In this document: positions 5,423 to 6,212 of the stretch, piece by piece
Layout: every line of letters begins with the position of its first letter
How positions within the stretch are numbered: position 1 is the first letter of the stretch
Assembly (NCBI GenBank): GCA_024638585.1
Contig: JAHEKA010000144.1
Location: 1-6,212 of the forward strand
Length of the DNA: 6,212 nucleotides
Reading direction: 5' to 3'
From: Rhodospirillales bacterium
Lineage (GTDB): Bacteria; Pseudomonadota; Alphaproteobacteria; SMXQ01
Position numbers and translations under genes: made by a program
The notes under the pieces: model-generated
What the model was told of the DNA's origin: nothing
Seen by the model: the letters and a program-made list of their open reading frames with translations, nothing else
The model's database searches: none

Positions 5423-6212
5423 TCAGCGCGGCTTGTCTCCGGGTGGGCCATAGCCGCCACCGCCCGGTGTTTCGATGACGAACACGTCGCCGGGCTCCAT
5501 GGCGACCTCGGCCGTGGCCCCCAGGACCTCCGCCCCGCCACCGGCGCGCTCCACCCGGTTGACGCCCTTGGCGCCGTCTTCGCCCCCGGCCAGGCCCGGC
5601 GGCGCGATGGCGCGGCGGTTGGACAGGATCGCCGCCCGCAGGGGTTTCAGGAATCGGATGCGCCGCACCGCCCCGTCGCCGCCGCGCTGGGTGCCGGCCC
5701 CACCGGAGCCGGTGCGGATTCGGAAATCCTCGACCAGGACCGGGAAGCGCCATTCCAGCACCTCCGGGTCGGTCAGGCGTGAATTGGTCATGTGGGTCTG
5801 CACGGCGGAGGCCCCATCGAAACCGGGCCCGGCGCCAGCGCCCCCGGCGACGGTCTCGTAATACTGATAGGTCTGATCGCCGAAGGTGAAGTTGTTCATG
5901 GTGCCCTGGCTGGCCGCCGACCGCCCGACCGCCAGCAGCAGCGCATCGACGATGCATTGCGAGGTTTCCACGTTGCCCGCCACGACCGCCGCCGGGGGGG
6001 TCGGGCTGAGCATGGAGCCCTCGGGGATGATCAGCCTAATCGGGCGCAGGCAGCCGTCGTTCATGGGGATCGGCGTGTCCACCAGGGTGCGGAAGACGTA
6101 CAGCACGGCGGCCCGGCAAACCGCCGGCGGCGCGTTGAAATTTGTCGGCGAGACCGGCGCGGTGCCGGTGAAATCGACGCGGGCCTCGCGCGCATCGCGG
6201 TCGATGGCGATG
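5423..6212 (-). CDS. hyuB: Hydantoinase B/oxoprolinase family protein, C-terminal part (5' end outside window)
   Basis: The - strand frame is open from the window edge to TGA at 5423-5425, giving about 262 residues, roughly half of the usual 500-600. In order it shows DFTGTAPVSPTNFNAPP, PMNDGCLRPIRLIIPEGS, AAVVAGNVETSQ, ASQGTMNNFTFG, YYETVAGGAGAGPGFDGASA, HMTNSRLTDPEVLEWRFPV, RTGSGGAGTQRGGDGAVRRI and finally TPGGGGYGPPGD. These are the hallmark blocks of the HyuB/5-oxoprolinase family. HyuB usually works with an ATP-binding HyuA subunit in ATP-dependent opening of hydantoin or 5-oxoproline rings in the cytoplasm. HyuA would be expected next to it, outside this window. GTG 6106 is not the start, because the family motifs continue upstream of it. 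The exact substrate (N-methylhydantoin, 5-oxoproline or other) cannot be told from this part; acetone carboxylase subunits are related. No truncation or frameshift is seen. The gene ends 63 bases from the convergent DUF4169 gene. Confidence 0.93.
   Translation of the reverse strand, partial: IAIDRDAREARVDFTGTAPVSPTNFNAPPAVCRAAVLYVFRTLVDTPIPMNDGCLRPIRLIIPEGSMLSPTPPAAVVAGNVETSQCIVDALLLAVGRSAASQGTMNNFTFGDQTYQYYETVAGGAGAGPGFDGASAVQTHMTNSRLTDPEVLEWRFPVLVEDFRIRTGSGGAGTQRGGDGAVRRIRFLKPLRAAILSNRRAIAPPGLAGGEDGAKGVNRVERAGGGAEVLGATAEVAMEPGDVFVIETPGGGGYGPPGDKPR

Noticed and set aside
5181..5957. 258-codon - strand frame spanning the hydantoinase B and DUF4169 genes
   Set aside because: It runs out of phase through both recognisable genes and is Arg/Gly-rich without motifs.

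Overview
The window reads as chromosomal DNA of a high-G+C alphaproteobacterium, probably near the Rhodospirillales or a related order. This rests on strong G/C preference at third codon positions and on small families typical of alphaproteobacteria: a PF13467-type ribbon-helix-helix protein, a DUF4169 protein, and a long AsmA protein ending in a short lysine-rich motif. No search could be run, so family calls come from motif recognition. I see no insertion sequence, tRNA, rRNA, CRISPR array, phage gene or other sign of transfer.

Left part (1-1324, + strand): the 3' end of a class I (iron-sulfur) fumarase gene is followed by three tightly packed genes. These encode a KANL3/Tex30-type alpha/beta hydrolase, a TfoX N-terminal-domain protein and a small ribbon-helix-helix protein. 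The fumarase and hydrolase genes overlap by 23 bases. The next two junctions are both ATGA start/stop overlaps, so this looks like one translationally coupled operon. An AT-rich convergent gap (1325-1422) with weak terminator-like structures closes it.

Middle (1423-4905, - strand): one long gene encodes an AsmA-family envelope protein of 1160 residues. It has an N-terminal membrane anchor, several low-complexity linkers and a C-terminal AsmA domain. One linker contains a perfect 15-base tandem duplication. Many long open frames lie opposite this gene, and I judge all of them to be G+C shadows.

Right part (4906-6212): a divergent intergenic region of about 200 bases, with an AT-rich patch and two short inverted repeats, separates the AsmA gene from a + strand DUF4169 gene. 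A further 63 bases on, and convergent with it, is the C-terminal half of a hydantoinase B/oxoprolinase-type protein on the - strand, running off the window edge.

Overall, the region joins a TCA-cycle enzyme gene to several conserved but poorly characterised small genes, beside an envelope gene and a ring-opening amidohydrolase gene. I found no convincing new defence, mobile or secretion system. The most interesting item is the tight coupling of the uncharacterised small genes to fumarase.
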